Source: Paenibacillus sp. FSL H3-0469
Lineage (GTDB): Bacteria; Bacillota; Bacilli; Paenibacillales; Paenibacillaceae
Length of the DNA: 64,000 nucleotides
Direction of reading: 5' to 3'
Assembly: GCF_038051945.1 (NCBI RefSeq)
Contig: NZ_CP150302.1
Coordinates: forward strand, 6,944,001 to 7,008,000
Under the pieces are notes generated by a model. It worked only from the letters and a program-made list of their open reading frames with translations, was not told where the DNA came from and ran no database searches. Both the position numbers and the translations under genes were made by a program. The stretch's first letter is position 1; each line of letters begins with the position of its first letter. Positions 48,470 to 56,932 of this stretch are shown piece by piece.

Positions 48470-49651
48470 ATGGAAAAAATAACAAAGCTGCGCGGGTTCT
48501 ATCTGTTTCTGGGACTGGCCGGGGGCTCCTTCGGCTCCTACCTCTCGCTGCTGCTGAAATCAAACGGACTTGAAGTCAGCCAGATCGGCTTGCTGATGGC
48601 TATAGGTACGCTGATCGCCATCTGTGTGCAGCCTTTATGGGGAATGGTCTCCGACCGGTATAACCAGGCGCGGCTGGTGCTGATTCTGAGCGTGGCGGTT
48701 CCGGCGGTGCTTGCGGTCCTGTACCGTTCGGAATATTTCATTGTGCTGATGCTGGTGTATACCGTGTCCACGATCTTCTCCTCTACACAGGCGCCTATAG
48801 CCGACTCGTACGCCATAGCGGCTGCGAACAGGGCTGGAGCCACTTACGGCAGTATTCGCATGATGATGAGCATAGGCGCCGCCGTAGGGGCCATTGCGGG
48901 GGGACAGTATGTATCCAAGTTCTCTGTATCGACCATCTGGCTGCCGTTTCTGCTGCTCAACAGCATCGCCGTATTCATTGCCTTCACCCTTCCTAAGCAG
49001 GCGGAGGAGAATCACATGATGAGCCAGTCCTTCTCCCAGGGGATCAAAAAACTGCTCGGCAACCGTATATTCCTGGCCTTCCTGGGCGGGAGCTTTCTGG
49101 TCAATCAGACCATGACGGCCTTCGGGACCTATTTCGTGATTGCCTTCCAGTCGGTCGGCGGGTCCACCAGCTCTGCGGGAATCGCCCTGTTCCTGGCGTC
49201 CATTACCAATGTTCCATCCATGTTCTTCGCCTCCCGGGTCATCCGCAGGCTCGGCATGGAGCGGACGCTGCTGCTTGGTGCGCTGATCTATGTGCTGCGC
49301 TGGGGCATCCAGGTGGCCTTTCCGTACCCTTCCGTCATGATCGGCGTACAGGTGCTTCATGGCCTCTCGTTCGGGTTCTTTTATATCGCGGCGGTTGAAT
49401 ATGTATCGAAGATTACCTCGGCAGAGATGCAGGCGACTGGGCAAAGTGTGTTTAACATCGTATTCTCCGGGTTAGCCGGGATTCTGGGCAATCTGCTGAA
49501 CGGGATGCTGCTGAACCAGGGCGGGGTCGGGCTGATGAACCTCTCCTGCATGATTAGTGCGGCTGCGGGCGCGGCCCTGCTGGTCTATGTTGCCCGCAGC
49601 TCGCGCCGCAAGCTGCCGCTTGCGTCTGCATCCGGCGGTGTCGGCGTTTAG
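48470..49651 (+). CDS. MFS transporter
   Basis: A roughly 393-residue membrane protein. ATG 48470 is chosen because the first helix starts shortly after it (LRGFYLFLGLAGGSFGSYLSLLL); earlier in-frame starts at 48392 and 48419 have weak sites. Twelve helices are expected and about that many hydrophobic segments are visible, with MFS motif A-like GMVSDRYNQARLVL between helices 2 and 3. The sequence resembles the MFS_1-like/phenylpropionate permease group. Substrate unknown. Confidence 0.8.
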   Translation: MEKITKLRGFYLFLGLAGGSFGSYLSLLLKSNGLEVSQIGLLMAIGTLIAICVQPLWGMVSDRYNQARLVLILSVAVPAVLAVLYRSEYFIVLMLVYTVSTIFSSTQAPIADSYAIAAANRAGATYGSIRMMMSIGAAVGAIAGGQYVSKFSVSTIWLPFLLLNSIAVFIAFTLPKQAEENHMMSQSFSQGIKKLLGNRIFLAFLGGSFLVNQTMTAFGTYFVIAFQSVGGSTSSAGIALFLASITNVPSMFFASRVIRRLGMERTLLLGALIYVLRWGIQVAFPYPSVMIGVQVLHGLSFGFFYIAAVEYVSKITSAEMQATGQSVFNIVFSGLAGILGNLLNGMLLNQGGVGLMNLSCMISAAAGAALLVYVARSSRRKLPLASASGGVGV

Positions 49652-49699
49652 CGGACTGCTGGCTGCCGGGCAGACTGTATTTTAGAAAGGAGCATGAAT

Positions 49700-50179
49700 A
49701 TGAATCCTCATCAACCTGGATGGGCCAGCCGCTGGCATAGTACCTCCATCCGTGTACGTTATCAGGAGACCGACCAGATGGGCGTCGTCTATCATGCCAA
49801 TTATTTGATCTGGTTTGAGTGCGGCCGTACGGAAATGTTCCGTGAGCTGGGCTTTGACTACCGGATGCTGGAAGGACTCGGTCTGCTGCTCCCGGTAACC
49901 TCTGCAGATTTGCAATTTAAAAGCCCCGCGCGATATGATGATCTTATCACCGTGAATGCGCGGTTAACCACCTTCTCGGCTCTGAGGGTTGTGTATGAAT
50001 ACGAAATCCGCCGGATGGCGGCGGGTCAGGAAGGGCAGGAGCGGACCGCAGGCGAGCTTCTGGTCAGCGGCTCGACGAGCCATGTCTGGCTGAACGGGGA
50101 ATGGAGGCCTGTGCGGATCGACAGGGCACAGCCTGAGCTGTTCCAGGCCATCCTGGCTGCGCTGAAGGAAGAAGAATAG
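49700..50179 (+). CDS. Acyl-CoA thioesterase, YbgC-like hotdog family
   Basis: The start is ATG 49700; ATG 49694 lies too near AAGGAG. The 159-residue protein shows RVRYQETDQMGVVYHANYLIWFECGRTE, the 4-hydroxybenzoyl-CoA thioesterase signature with catalytic Asp (ETDQMG), a hotdog fold. It hydrolyses acyl-CoA thioesters; the chain length is unknown. It is followed 29 bases later by the fxsA gene. Confidence 0.85.
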   Translation: MNPHQPGWASRWHSTSIRVRYQETDQMGVVYHANYLIWFECGRTEMFRELGFDYRMLEGLGLLLPVTSADLQFKSPARYDDLITVNARLTTFSALRVVYEYEIRRMAAGQEGQERTAGELLVSGSTSHVWLNGEWRPVRIDRAQPELFQAILAALKEEE

Positions 50180-50208
50180 CGTTAATGTAAGGAAGAAGGA
50201 GGAGCAGT

Positions 50209-50607
50209 ATGATCAGGAATAAATGGCTGTGGGCCGCCTTATTTGCAGTCCCGGCCGTGGAATTATTCGGTTTCATCTATGTCTCAAGTTTTCTTGGAGC
50301 GCCCAAGACACTGCTGATCATGCTGGCTACTTCAGTCATCGGTTTGCTAATGATGCGGTTCGAGGGCAAGAAGGTACTGCAGGACAGCAGAACACATATG
50401 CAGGAGGGGCGGGTGCCCGGTCGGACCATGCTGGACGGCTTATGTATTTTCTTCGGCGGTCTGCTGCTGATTCTGCCGGGATTTGTCACGGATCTGATCG
50501 GCTTTACTCTGGTATTTCCGCTGACCCGGCCGCTCTACCGGGTTTTTCTGCTGAAATGGATCGAGAAAAAGATGAAAAACGGCACGTTCACCTTCTACCG
50601 CAGGTAG
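50209..50607 (+). CDS. fxsA: FxsA-family membrane protein (YtwI-like)
   Basis: A 132-residue protein; GGAGGAG precedes ATG 50209. The family pattern is clear: N-terminal helix, VELFGFIYVSSFLG, MMRFEGKKVLQDSRTHMQEGRVPG, and DGLCIFFGGLLLILPGFVTDLIG. FxsA (YtwI in Bacillus) is an inner-membrane protein; its overproduction affects phage T7 exclusion in Escherichia coli. Its position near ytvI and citZ repeats the Bacillus order. Confidence 0.85.
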   Translation: MIRNKWLWAALFAVPAVELFGFIYVSSFLGAPKTLLIMLATSVIGLLMMRFEGKKVLQDSRTHMQEGRVPGRTMLDGLCIFFGGLLLILPGFVTDLIGFTLVFPLTRPLYRVFLLKWIEKKMKNGTFTFYRR

Positions 50608-50668
50608 GCGGGGAGAGAGAGCAGGCTGGCGGTTGCTGGCAGGTAATAAGGAAGTAATCAGGCTTGCC

Positions 50669-50711
50669 AAAAGGTGTTCAGTTGCAGATTGCTGCGGCTG
50701 GATGCCTTTTT
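50669..50711 (+). terminator. Terminator of fxsA
   Basis: AAAAGGTGTTCAGTTGCAG / CTGCGGCTGGATGCCTTTT followed by T. Confidence 0.7.
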
Positions 50712-50831
50712 GGAAATTTGGAATTTATATGTGGCAAAATACCTGAGTGTACATCAAAGCTAACTCCCCATCTTGTGGGGTTATTTGGCGTTCAGGGGGA
50801 GGGAGGGCGGAGGGGGCAGCTCAGTCGGAGA

Positions 50832-51015
50832 TAGTTGGAAATTATACACTTGCTGATGTGCGAATCAGGTATCCTCAGGTATTAGTTGGAAAAACAGCAC
50901 TTGTTAGGCTGCGATTCTCTTCAAAAGGCGGTATTCGTAAAATTAAGTGACATTTTTCCAACTGCTACCCCAAAAAGCTCTGAAATCTCCAAAGTTAGAT
51001 ACGTTTATCCAACTA
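50832..51015. repeat. Intergenic array: two direct plus two inverted TAGTTGGAAA-type repeats
   Basis: Copies start at 50832 and 50883 (+), and inverted copies end at 50964 and 51015 (-); the period is about 51 bases in each arm. The inner pair (AGTTGGAAAAACAGCACTT with its reverse around 50945-50963) forms a hairpin with about 18 of 20 paired positions. The rest of the gap 50608-51220 holds only the fxsA terminator and G-rich sequence. Confidence 0.85.
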
Positions 51016-51220
51016 GTTTCGGGGGAGGCACCGGGGATTAGCAACGGATAGGTAAGGCACTGGCAATTAGTAACGGAGGGGGAGCTATCAGCAGTTTAGC
51101 CAGGGGAGGGGCGTCCCGGGCAATTTCCCATAGATGCCCGGCAGCAGGTGTCTTGAATTGTCGGTAGCCCAAGCTAATTTCGAGGGGCAGTGGGCAAAAT
51201 TTGTTTGGAGCGGCAGCCCC

Positions 51221-52336
51221 CTAATGCAGCCTGCCGCTAAGGATATAGGTGCGCAAGGCGCGGAATACGCCGGCGCGGGCGAACGCGTCGAGAATAACGA
51301 GCAGCACCGGGCCGAGGATCAGGCCAAGCATGCCCATTAGCTGAAGGCCGGCGAACATGCCGATCAGCATGGCAAGCGGATCGACGCCGATGCTGCTGGC
51401 GAGTACCTTGGGCTCCAGTACCTGGCGTGTGATCAGAATGACGCCGTAGAGCACAAGCAGCCCGATGGCCAGCGCCATGTTCCCGGTCATGTACGAATAC
51501 AAAGCCCAGGGCAGAATGACGATACCGACGCCCAGGTAAGGAATCAGATCGACGATGCCGATGGTCAGGCCGATGGCGAAGGCTGATTTGACCCCCAGCA
51601 GCAGCAGGCCGATGATCACAATTACTGCCGTTACGGAGATCAGCACCAGCTGGGCGCGGATGTAGCCGAACAGTGCCTTGCGCAGATCCTTCCAGATCTC
51701 AGACACGGGTCTTAGCAGCGGGGCTGGAAGCCACGCAGTCAGCTTGGCATTATGCCGTTCCCAGCCGGTGCTGAGGAAGAAGGCGGCCAATACGATGACA
51801 ATCAGAATGGTGCCGAGGCTCGGCAGCGAGGAGATCAGCTTCAGGATGATATTGAAGAATCCGGTAATCATCTGCGTTACGGCTTGGCCGACAGTTTCAG
51901 TGGTCCGGTTGATATTGCTGTCAATGGTGGCATGATAACCCGGATTGTCGTGGTAAAACTGGTTGATTTGGTTAATAATATTCTGAATGCTGGCATTGCG
52001 GCTTAAGGACAGCAGCAGCTCCCGCCACTGATCGGTATGAAGATCGAAGGTCTGGAGCAGCCCGATCAGCTCTTTGACCAGCCGCGTGATGAGTGCGGTC
52101 AGTACAAGAGCGATGCCACCGATGTAGAACAGCAGCGAGAGCGATACGGCGAGCCAGCCGGGGAGCTTCATCCCCTTCAGGATCAGGACCAGCGGATGCA
52201 TAAGATAAGCCAGCAGCCAGGCGATCAGCAGGGGGTATAGAAGCGGCAGCAGTACATATACAGCCAGCAGAATCAGGGCGGCGGCAAGCACGACCCAGAG
52301 GCCGCGCAGCATTCTTTTAAGCACAAGTGTATCCAT
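51221..52336 (-). CDS. ytvI: YtvI-like membrane protein (AI-2E transporter superfamily)
   Basis: A 371-residue protein with about eight hydrophobic segments and the family hallmark DLIPYLGVGIVILPWALYSYMTG near residue 265, followed by RQVLEPKVLASSIGVDPLAMLIGMFAGLQLMG. YtvI is a sporulation-associated member of this superfamily in Bacillus. GGAGGGA precedes the start on the - strand. It is transcribed opposite to its neighbours fxsA and citZ. Confidence 0.85.
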   Translation of the reverse strand: MDTLVLKRMLRGLWVVLAAALILLAVYVLLPLLYPLLIAWLLAYLMHPLVLILKGMKLPGWLAVSLSLLFYIGGIALVLTALITRLVKELIGLLQTFDLHTDQWRELLLSLSRNASIQNIINQINQFYHDNPGYHATIDSNINRTTETVGQAVTQMITGFFNIILKLISSLPSLGTILIVIVLAAFFLSTGWERHNAKLTAWLPAPLLRPVSEIWKDLRKALFGYIRAQLVLISVTAVIVIIGLLLLGVKSAFAIGLTIGIVDLIPYLGVGIVILPWALYSYMTGNMALAIGLLVLYGVILITRQVLEPKVLASSIGVDPLAMLIGMFAGLQLMGMLGLILGPVLLVILDAFARAGVFRALRTYILSGRLH

Positions 52337-52545
52337 CTTCGGTCCCTCCTACTCTGGCGGATTCCAGAAATAACGGCTCGTCTTATATATATTCATAGGG
52401 GGTGTGAAAAGACTAGCAGCGGTAGAAAAGCGCAGACGGCGGGCATATCCATAACCTGGAAGGCGGTTCATGAAACAGATTTTGCGTTCGTTTTTTTCTA
52501 TCCCTCCGATAAAATCATTTGATGTCCTGCAAAGCTTCCACGTTG

Positions 52546-52574
52546 TTCACATAACCGTCAAAATCCGGTATGAT
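52546..52574 (+). promoter_or_regulatory. Candidate promoter for citZ-icd-mdh
   Basis: TTCACA, 17-base spacer, TATGAT, followed by a long leader of about 150 bases to citZ. The 389-base gap 52337-52725 holds no gene. Regulator sites were not identified. Confidence 0.4.
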
Positions 52575-52725
52575 AATTAAAGGTTAAAGAGCAGAAATTT
52601 AGTTGCAATCTTCTGAGCCGGTTCTGAAGCTTTTTCAGAGAGAGTTGAAATACTTGGAAATGTAAATGTTTACATGAGGTTTGAAGCGGCACTATACACT
52701 CTTGTTGGCAAAGGAGAGAGATACT

Positions 52726-53838
52726 ATGACAGCTACTAAAGGACTTGAAGGCATTGTTGCAACGACCTCCTCAATCAGCTCTATCGTAGATGGAGTGCTC
52801 ACTTACCGCGGCTATGATATTGACGATCTTGCGGACCATGCCACATTTGAGGAGACTGCTTATTTGCTGTGGTTCGGCAGTCTGCCGACGGTGCCGGAGC
52901 TTGAAGCTCTGCGGCGCGAGCTCAGCGCACACGCTGCGATCCCGGAGCAGGTGCTCACTCAGATGAAGCTATATCCCAAGGAAGCCAACACCATGGCCGC
53001 TTTGCGCTCTGCCGTATCGAGTCTGGCGCTGTACGACGAAGCCGCCGATGATATGAGCAAGGAAGCGAACCAGACCAAGGCGCTGAAGCTGCAGGCGCAG
53101 ATTCCGACCGTAGTTGCCGCACTGGCGCGCATCCGCAAAGGCCTGGAGCCGGTAGCCCCCAAGGCGGGCCTGACCATCGCCGAGAACTTCCTCTATATGC
53201 TGTGGGGCAAAGAGCCGGATGCGGTATCCGTCAAGGCGCTGGATACGGCGCTTGTGCTTCATGCCGACCATGAGCTGAATGCATCGACTTTTGCCGGACG
53301 GGTGACGGTTGCGACCTTGTCCGACATCTATTCCGGTGTGACCTCGGCGATCGGTGCGCTTAAAGGGCCGCTGCACGGCGGGGCGAATGAAGCCGTCATG
53401 AAGATGCTTGAGGAGATCGGCAGTCTGGACGCGGTGGAGCCGTATATCCAAGGCAAGCTGGAGCGCAAGGAGAAGATTATGGGCTTCGGACACCGCGTCT
53501 ACAAGAACGGCGACCCGCGCGCCAAGCACCTGATGAAGATGTCCAGCGAGCTGGGCACGATGAAGAATGACACCAGTCTCTATGACATGTCGGTCAAGGT
53601 GGAAGAGCTGATCACCAGCCAAAAGGGGCTGAAACCGAACGTCGACTTCTATTCGGCATCGGTCTACACACAGCTGGGGATCGAACGGGAGCTGTTCACT
53701 CCTATCTTCGCAATCAGCCGTACCTCGGGCTGGACGGCGCACATTCTGGAGCAGTACGAAGACAACCGTATCATCCGCCCGCGTGCGGAATATACAGGCA
53801 TGTCCGACATGAAGTACGTCCCTGTAGACGAGCGGTAA
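52726..53838 (+). CDS. citZ: Citrate synthase
   Basis: Start ATG 52726 follows AAGGAGAG. The 370-residue protein has the catalytic pattern LHADHELNASTFAGR, GPLHGGANE (His), GFGHRVYKNGDPRA (His) and PNVDFYSASVYTQLGI (Asp). It condenses oxaloacetate with acetyl-CoA. It leads the citZ-icd-mdh set. The 103-base gap to icd holds a hairpin (AGGGGC / GCCCCT) followed by a short T run, possibly a partial terminator. Confidence 0.95.
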   Translation: MTATKGLEGIVATTSSISSIVDGVLTYRGYDIDDLADHATFEETAYLLWFGSLPTVPELEALRRELSAHAAIPEQVLTQMKLYPKEANTMAALRSAVSSLALYDEAADDMSKEANQTKALKLQAQIPTVVAALARIRKGLEPVAPKAGLTIAENFLYMLWGKEPDAVSVKALDTALVLHADHELNASTFAGRVTVATLSDIYSGVTSAIGALKGPLHGGANEAVMKMLEEIGSLDAVEPYIQGKLERKEKIMGFGHRVYKNGDPRAKHLMKMSSELGTMKNDTSLYDMSVKVEELITSQKGLKPNVDFYSASVYTQLGIERELFTPIFAISRTSGWTAHILEQYEDNRIIRPRAEYTGMSDMKYVPVDER

Positions 53839-53941
53839 CAGGGCGGCAGGGAGGGGCGGCCCTTGCAGGCTGCTCTGCCCCTTTAGTACAATGAATGATA
53901 TGAATGCTTATACATCATACTTTTAGGAGGAATATCTACCA

Positions 53942-55237
53942 ATGTTGAAACTGGAACAATACGATCTGCCCACAGAAGGCGAACAAATTACAATCGAAGA
54001 CGGCAAGCTGCTGGTTCCGGATCAGCCGATCATTCCATTCATCGAGGGTGACGGGACAGGCCGTGACATTTGGAAAGCCTCCAAGCGGGTGCTGGATGCA
54101 GCTGTAGAGAAAGCCTACGGCGGTAAGAAAAAAATTGCGTGGTACGAAGTGTTTGCCGGCGAGAAGGCCTTCAATACATATGGTGAATGGCTGCCGAACG
54201 ACACGCTGGAAGCGATCCGCGAGTACATTGTGGCAATCAAAGGCCCTCTGACTACTCCAATCGGAGGAGGTATCCGCTCCCTGAACGTGGCGCTGCGCCA
54301 GGAGCTTGACCTGTATGTATGTCTGCGCCCGGTGCGCTACTTCGACGGCGTTCCTTCTCCGGTGAAGCATCCTGAGCTGGTGGATATGGTTATTTTCCGT
54401 GAGAACACTGAGGATATTTATGCGGGTATTGAATATCAGGAAGGCTCTGCTGAAGTGAAGAAGGTTATCGAATTCCTGCAGAAGGAAATGGGTGTGAACA
54501 AAATCCGCTTCCCGGAAACATCCGGTATCGGTATCAAGCCTGTATCCGAGGAAGGATCGAAACGCCTTGTTCGTTCAGCAGTAGAGTATGCAATTAAGCA
54601 CGGACGCAAGAGCGTGACCCTGGTACACAAAGGGAACATCATGAAATTCACTGAAGGTGCCTTTAAGAACTGGGGCTATGAAGTGGCTGAACAGGAGTTC
54701 GGCGATAAGGTCTTCACCTGGAACCAGTACGATGTCATCAAGGAGCGCGACGGTGAAGCGGCTGCGAATGCTGCCCAGAAGGAAGCCGAAGCAGCAGGCA
54801 AGATCATCGTGAAGGATGCTATTGCGGACATTGCACTGCAGCAGGTATTGACCCGCCCGACAGACTTCGATGTCATTGCGACGCTGAACCTGAACGGTGA
54901 CTATCTCTCCGACGCACTAGCTGCCCAGATCGGCGGCATTGGTATTGCTCCTGGAGCGAATATTAACTATATTACGGGACATGCTATTTTTGAAGCTACA
55001 CACGGTACGGCACCTAAGTATGCTGACAAGGACGTAGTGAATCCGGGCTCTGTTATTCTCTCCGGCGTGATGCTGCTTGAGCATTTGGGCTGGCAGGAAG
55101 CAGCTGACCTGATCTACCAGGGAATGAGTACAGCAATTAACAACAAGACGGTTACTTACGACTTTGCCCGCCAGATGGAAGGCGCGACCGAGCTGAAATG
55201 CTCTGCTTTTGCTGACGAGATCATCAACCATCTGTAA
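53942..55237 (+). CDS. icd: NADP-dependent isocitrate dehydrogenase
   Basis: A 431-residue protein; AGGAGGA precedes the ATG. Motifs: IPFIEGDGTGRDIW, GGIRSLNVALRQELDLYVCLRPVRYF (the Ser is the substrate-binding and phosphorylatable residue), RENTEDIYAGIEY and THGTAPKYADK. The length is near that of Bacillus Icd (423). It oxidises isocitrate to 2-oxoglutarate. Confidence 0.95.
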   Translation: MLKLEQYDLPTEGEQITIEDGKLLVPDQPIIPFIEGDGTGRDIWKASKRVLDAAVEKAYGGKKKIAWYEVFAGEKAFNTYGEWLPNDTLEAIREYIVAIKGPLTTPIGGGIRSLNVALRQELDLYVCLRPVRYFDGVPSPVKHPELVDMVIFRENTEDIYAGIEYQEGSAEVKKVIEFLQKEMGVNKIRFPETSGIGIKPVSEEGSKRLVRSAVEYAIKHGRKSVTLVHKGNIMKFTEGAFKNWGYEVAEQEFGDKVFTWNQYDVIKERDGEAAANAAQKEAEAAGKIIVKDAIADIALQQVLTRPTDFDVIATLNLNGDYLSDALAAQIGGIGIAPGANINYITGHAIFEATHGTAPKYADKDVVNPGSVILSGVMLLEHLGWQEAADLIYQGMSTAINNKTVTYDFARQMEGATELKCSAFADEIINHL

Positions 55238-55261
55238 GCAGGCCGGGCCGGTAAATATTAC

Positions 55262-55295
55262 AGATATAAGCTGCACATCCGTGTAGCTTATATCT
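55262..55295 (+). other. Long perfect hairpin between icd and mdh
   Basis: AGATATAAGCT / AGCTTATATCT is a perfect 11-base inverted repeat, extended to about 15 pairs by GCAC/GTGT, with loop ATCC. There is no T tract, so it is likelier an mRNA processing or stability element than a terminator. Confidence 0.6.
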
Positions 55296-55337
55296 ATGTA
55301 GCCGCCTGCAGACTATCATCAGGTTAGGAGGGCTACC

Positions 55338-56279
55338 GTGGCGATCAAACGTTCAAAAATCACTGTCGTAGGTGCCGGATTCACCGGCGCGACCACGGCG
55401 CTTATGCTTGCCCAGAAGGAACTTGGCAATGTGGTACTGCTGGACATTCCCCAGCTTGAGAATCCGACTAAGGGCAAAGTCCTGGATATGCTCGAAGCGG
55501 GACCCGTGCAGAAATTCGATGCTCAGATTACCGGAACTTCAAGCTATGAGGATGCAGCGGATTCTGACATCGTTATTATTACCGCAGGGGTTGCCCGGGG
55601 GCCCGGCATGAGCCGTGAGGATCTGGTCAACACCAATGCGAACATTGTCAGATCGGTCTGCGGGAATGTGAAGCGCGTGGCTCCAGAGTCCATTGTGATT
55701 ATTCTGAGCAATCCGGTGGATGCCATGACATACGTGGCCTATCATGCGCTCGGCTTCCCCAAGAACCGCGTAATCGGACAATCCGGGGTGCTGGATACAG
55801 CCCGCTACTGCACTTTCATCGCTCAGGAGCTTAATGTATCGGTAGAGGATGTACGCGGCTTCGTGCTGGGCGGCCATGGCGACGATATGGTGCCGTTAGT
55901 ACGTTATTCTAGCGTAGGCGGTATTCCGATCGAGACGCTTATCCCGGCAGCCCGCATCGCAGAGATTGTACAGCGTACCCGCGTCGGCGGCGGTGAGATT
56001 GTCAGTCTGCTCGGCAACGGCAGTGCATATTATGCTCCGGCAGCATCCCTGGTTCAGATGGCGGAGGCCATTCTCAAGGACAAGAAACGGATCATACCGG
56101 TAATCGCTCTGCTTGAGGGTGAATACGGCTATGAGAACCTGTTCATGGGAGTTCCTGTGCTTTTGGGAGCGGAGGGGATTGAGCGGATTTTTGAACTGGA
56201 GCTTACGGCGGAGGAACAGGCGGCGCTCGACCAGTCCGCTGATTCGGTCCGCGCGGTGACTTCCTCTGTAACCATGTAA
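55338..56279 (+). CDS. mdh: Malate dehydrogenase
   Basis: A 313-residue protein; TAGGAGGG precedes GTG 55338. Rossmann motif VVGAGFTGATTALMLAQ, LDIPQLENPTKGKVLDM, LDTARYCTFIAQEL (Asp and Arg), and GGHGDDMVPLVRYSSVGGIP (catalytic His). It interconverts malate and oxaloacetate with NAD. Third gene of the TCA set. Confidence 0.95.
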   Translation: MAIKRSKITVVGAGFTGATTALMLAQKELGNVVLLDIPQLENPTKGKVLDMLEAGPVQKFDAQITGTSSYEDAADSDIVIITAGVARGPGMSREDLVNTNANIVRSVCGNVKRVAPESIVIILSNPVDAMTYVAYHALGFPKNRVIGQSGVLDTARYCTFIAQELNVSVEDVRGFVLGGHGDDMVPLVRYSSVGGIPIETLIPAARIAEIVQRTRVGGGEIVSLLGNGSAYYAPAASLVQMAEAILKDKKRIIPVIALLEGEYGYENLFMGVPVLLGAEGIERIFELELTAEEQAALDQSADSVRAVTSSVTM

Positions 56280-56327
56280 CCCCGGCATCTGCCGGAGCCC
56301 CTCAAATTGAAATAGGAGGAGATTACG

Positions 56328-56753
56328 ATGGGTCATGTTTTCTTTTTTCTGCATATGATCGGGACGCTGGCGCTTGGCTTCTATCTGGTGCTGCCGTTTA
56401 TCTTAAGCGGGACGGCTAAGCTGTCCTCCCCGGCGAAGGAAGGCACGCTCAGTGCAATCGGCGGATTCAACCGCTTTGCCCAATACGGGCTGGTGATTCA
56501 GCTGCTGACCGGCGGCTACATGATGACTAAGGGCGAGTATTCTGTACCTTGGATGATCATTGTTACGGTGCTTCTGCTGGCTATGTTCGCGTTCGGCGGG
56601 ATTATGACCAAGCCTCTGCGCCTCGCTGCGGCAGGCATGAGAGAGAACCGTGATGTCTCTGCGGAGACCGCCAAGATCCGTACCATGAGTCTGCTGCTGA
56701 TGGTCTCGCTGGTCGTCATGATCTTTTTCATGGTGTACAACACAATTATCTAA
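56328..56753 (+). CDS. Four-helix membrane protein, unknown
   Basis: A 141-residue protein with four hydrophobic segments (FFLHMIGTLALGFYLVLPFIL; YGLVIQLLTGGYMM; WMIIVTVLLLAMFAFGGIM; LLLMVSLVVMIFFMVY). AGGAGGAG precedes the ATG. No family recognised. It lies 48 bases after mdh and may be co-transcribed; a terminator follows. Confidence 0.6.
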   Translation: MGHVFFFLHMIGTLALGFYLVLPFILSGTAKLSSPAKEGTLSAIGGFNRFAQYGLVIQLLTGGYMMTKGEYSVPWMIIVTVLLLAMFAFGGIMTKPLRLAAAGMRENRDVSAETAKIRTMSLLLMVSLVVMIFFMVYNTII

Positions 56754-56785
56754 TTAACCTGCTGCCGGATGGGCAGTGTGGTGCT

Positions 56786-56822
56786 AACAGCTCTGGAAGC
56801 CTCGGCCTCCAGGGCTGTTTCG
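56786..56822 (+). terminator. Terminator after the mdh-linked gene
   Basis: AACAGCTCTGGAAGC / GGCCTCCAGGGCTGTTT, with TT tail. Confidence 0.75.
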
Positions 56823-56932
56823 TATGTCTGGAAGCACATTGTTGGAGATTGTTCCCAACGGCCGTGGATTCCGCTACACTGTGATTAGGTGCTTAGTTCA
56901 TTTAGGATCACATACATAGGAGAGTGGCAGTA

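Noticed and set aside
53839..53941. Terminator between citZ and icd
   Set aside because: The GC hairpin has only a short T run and the genes form a known operon; kept only as a note under citZ.
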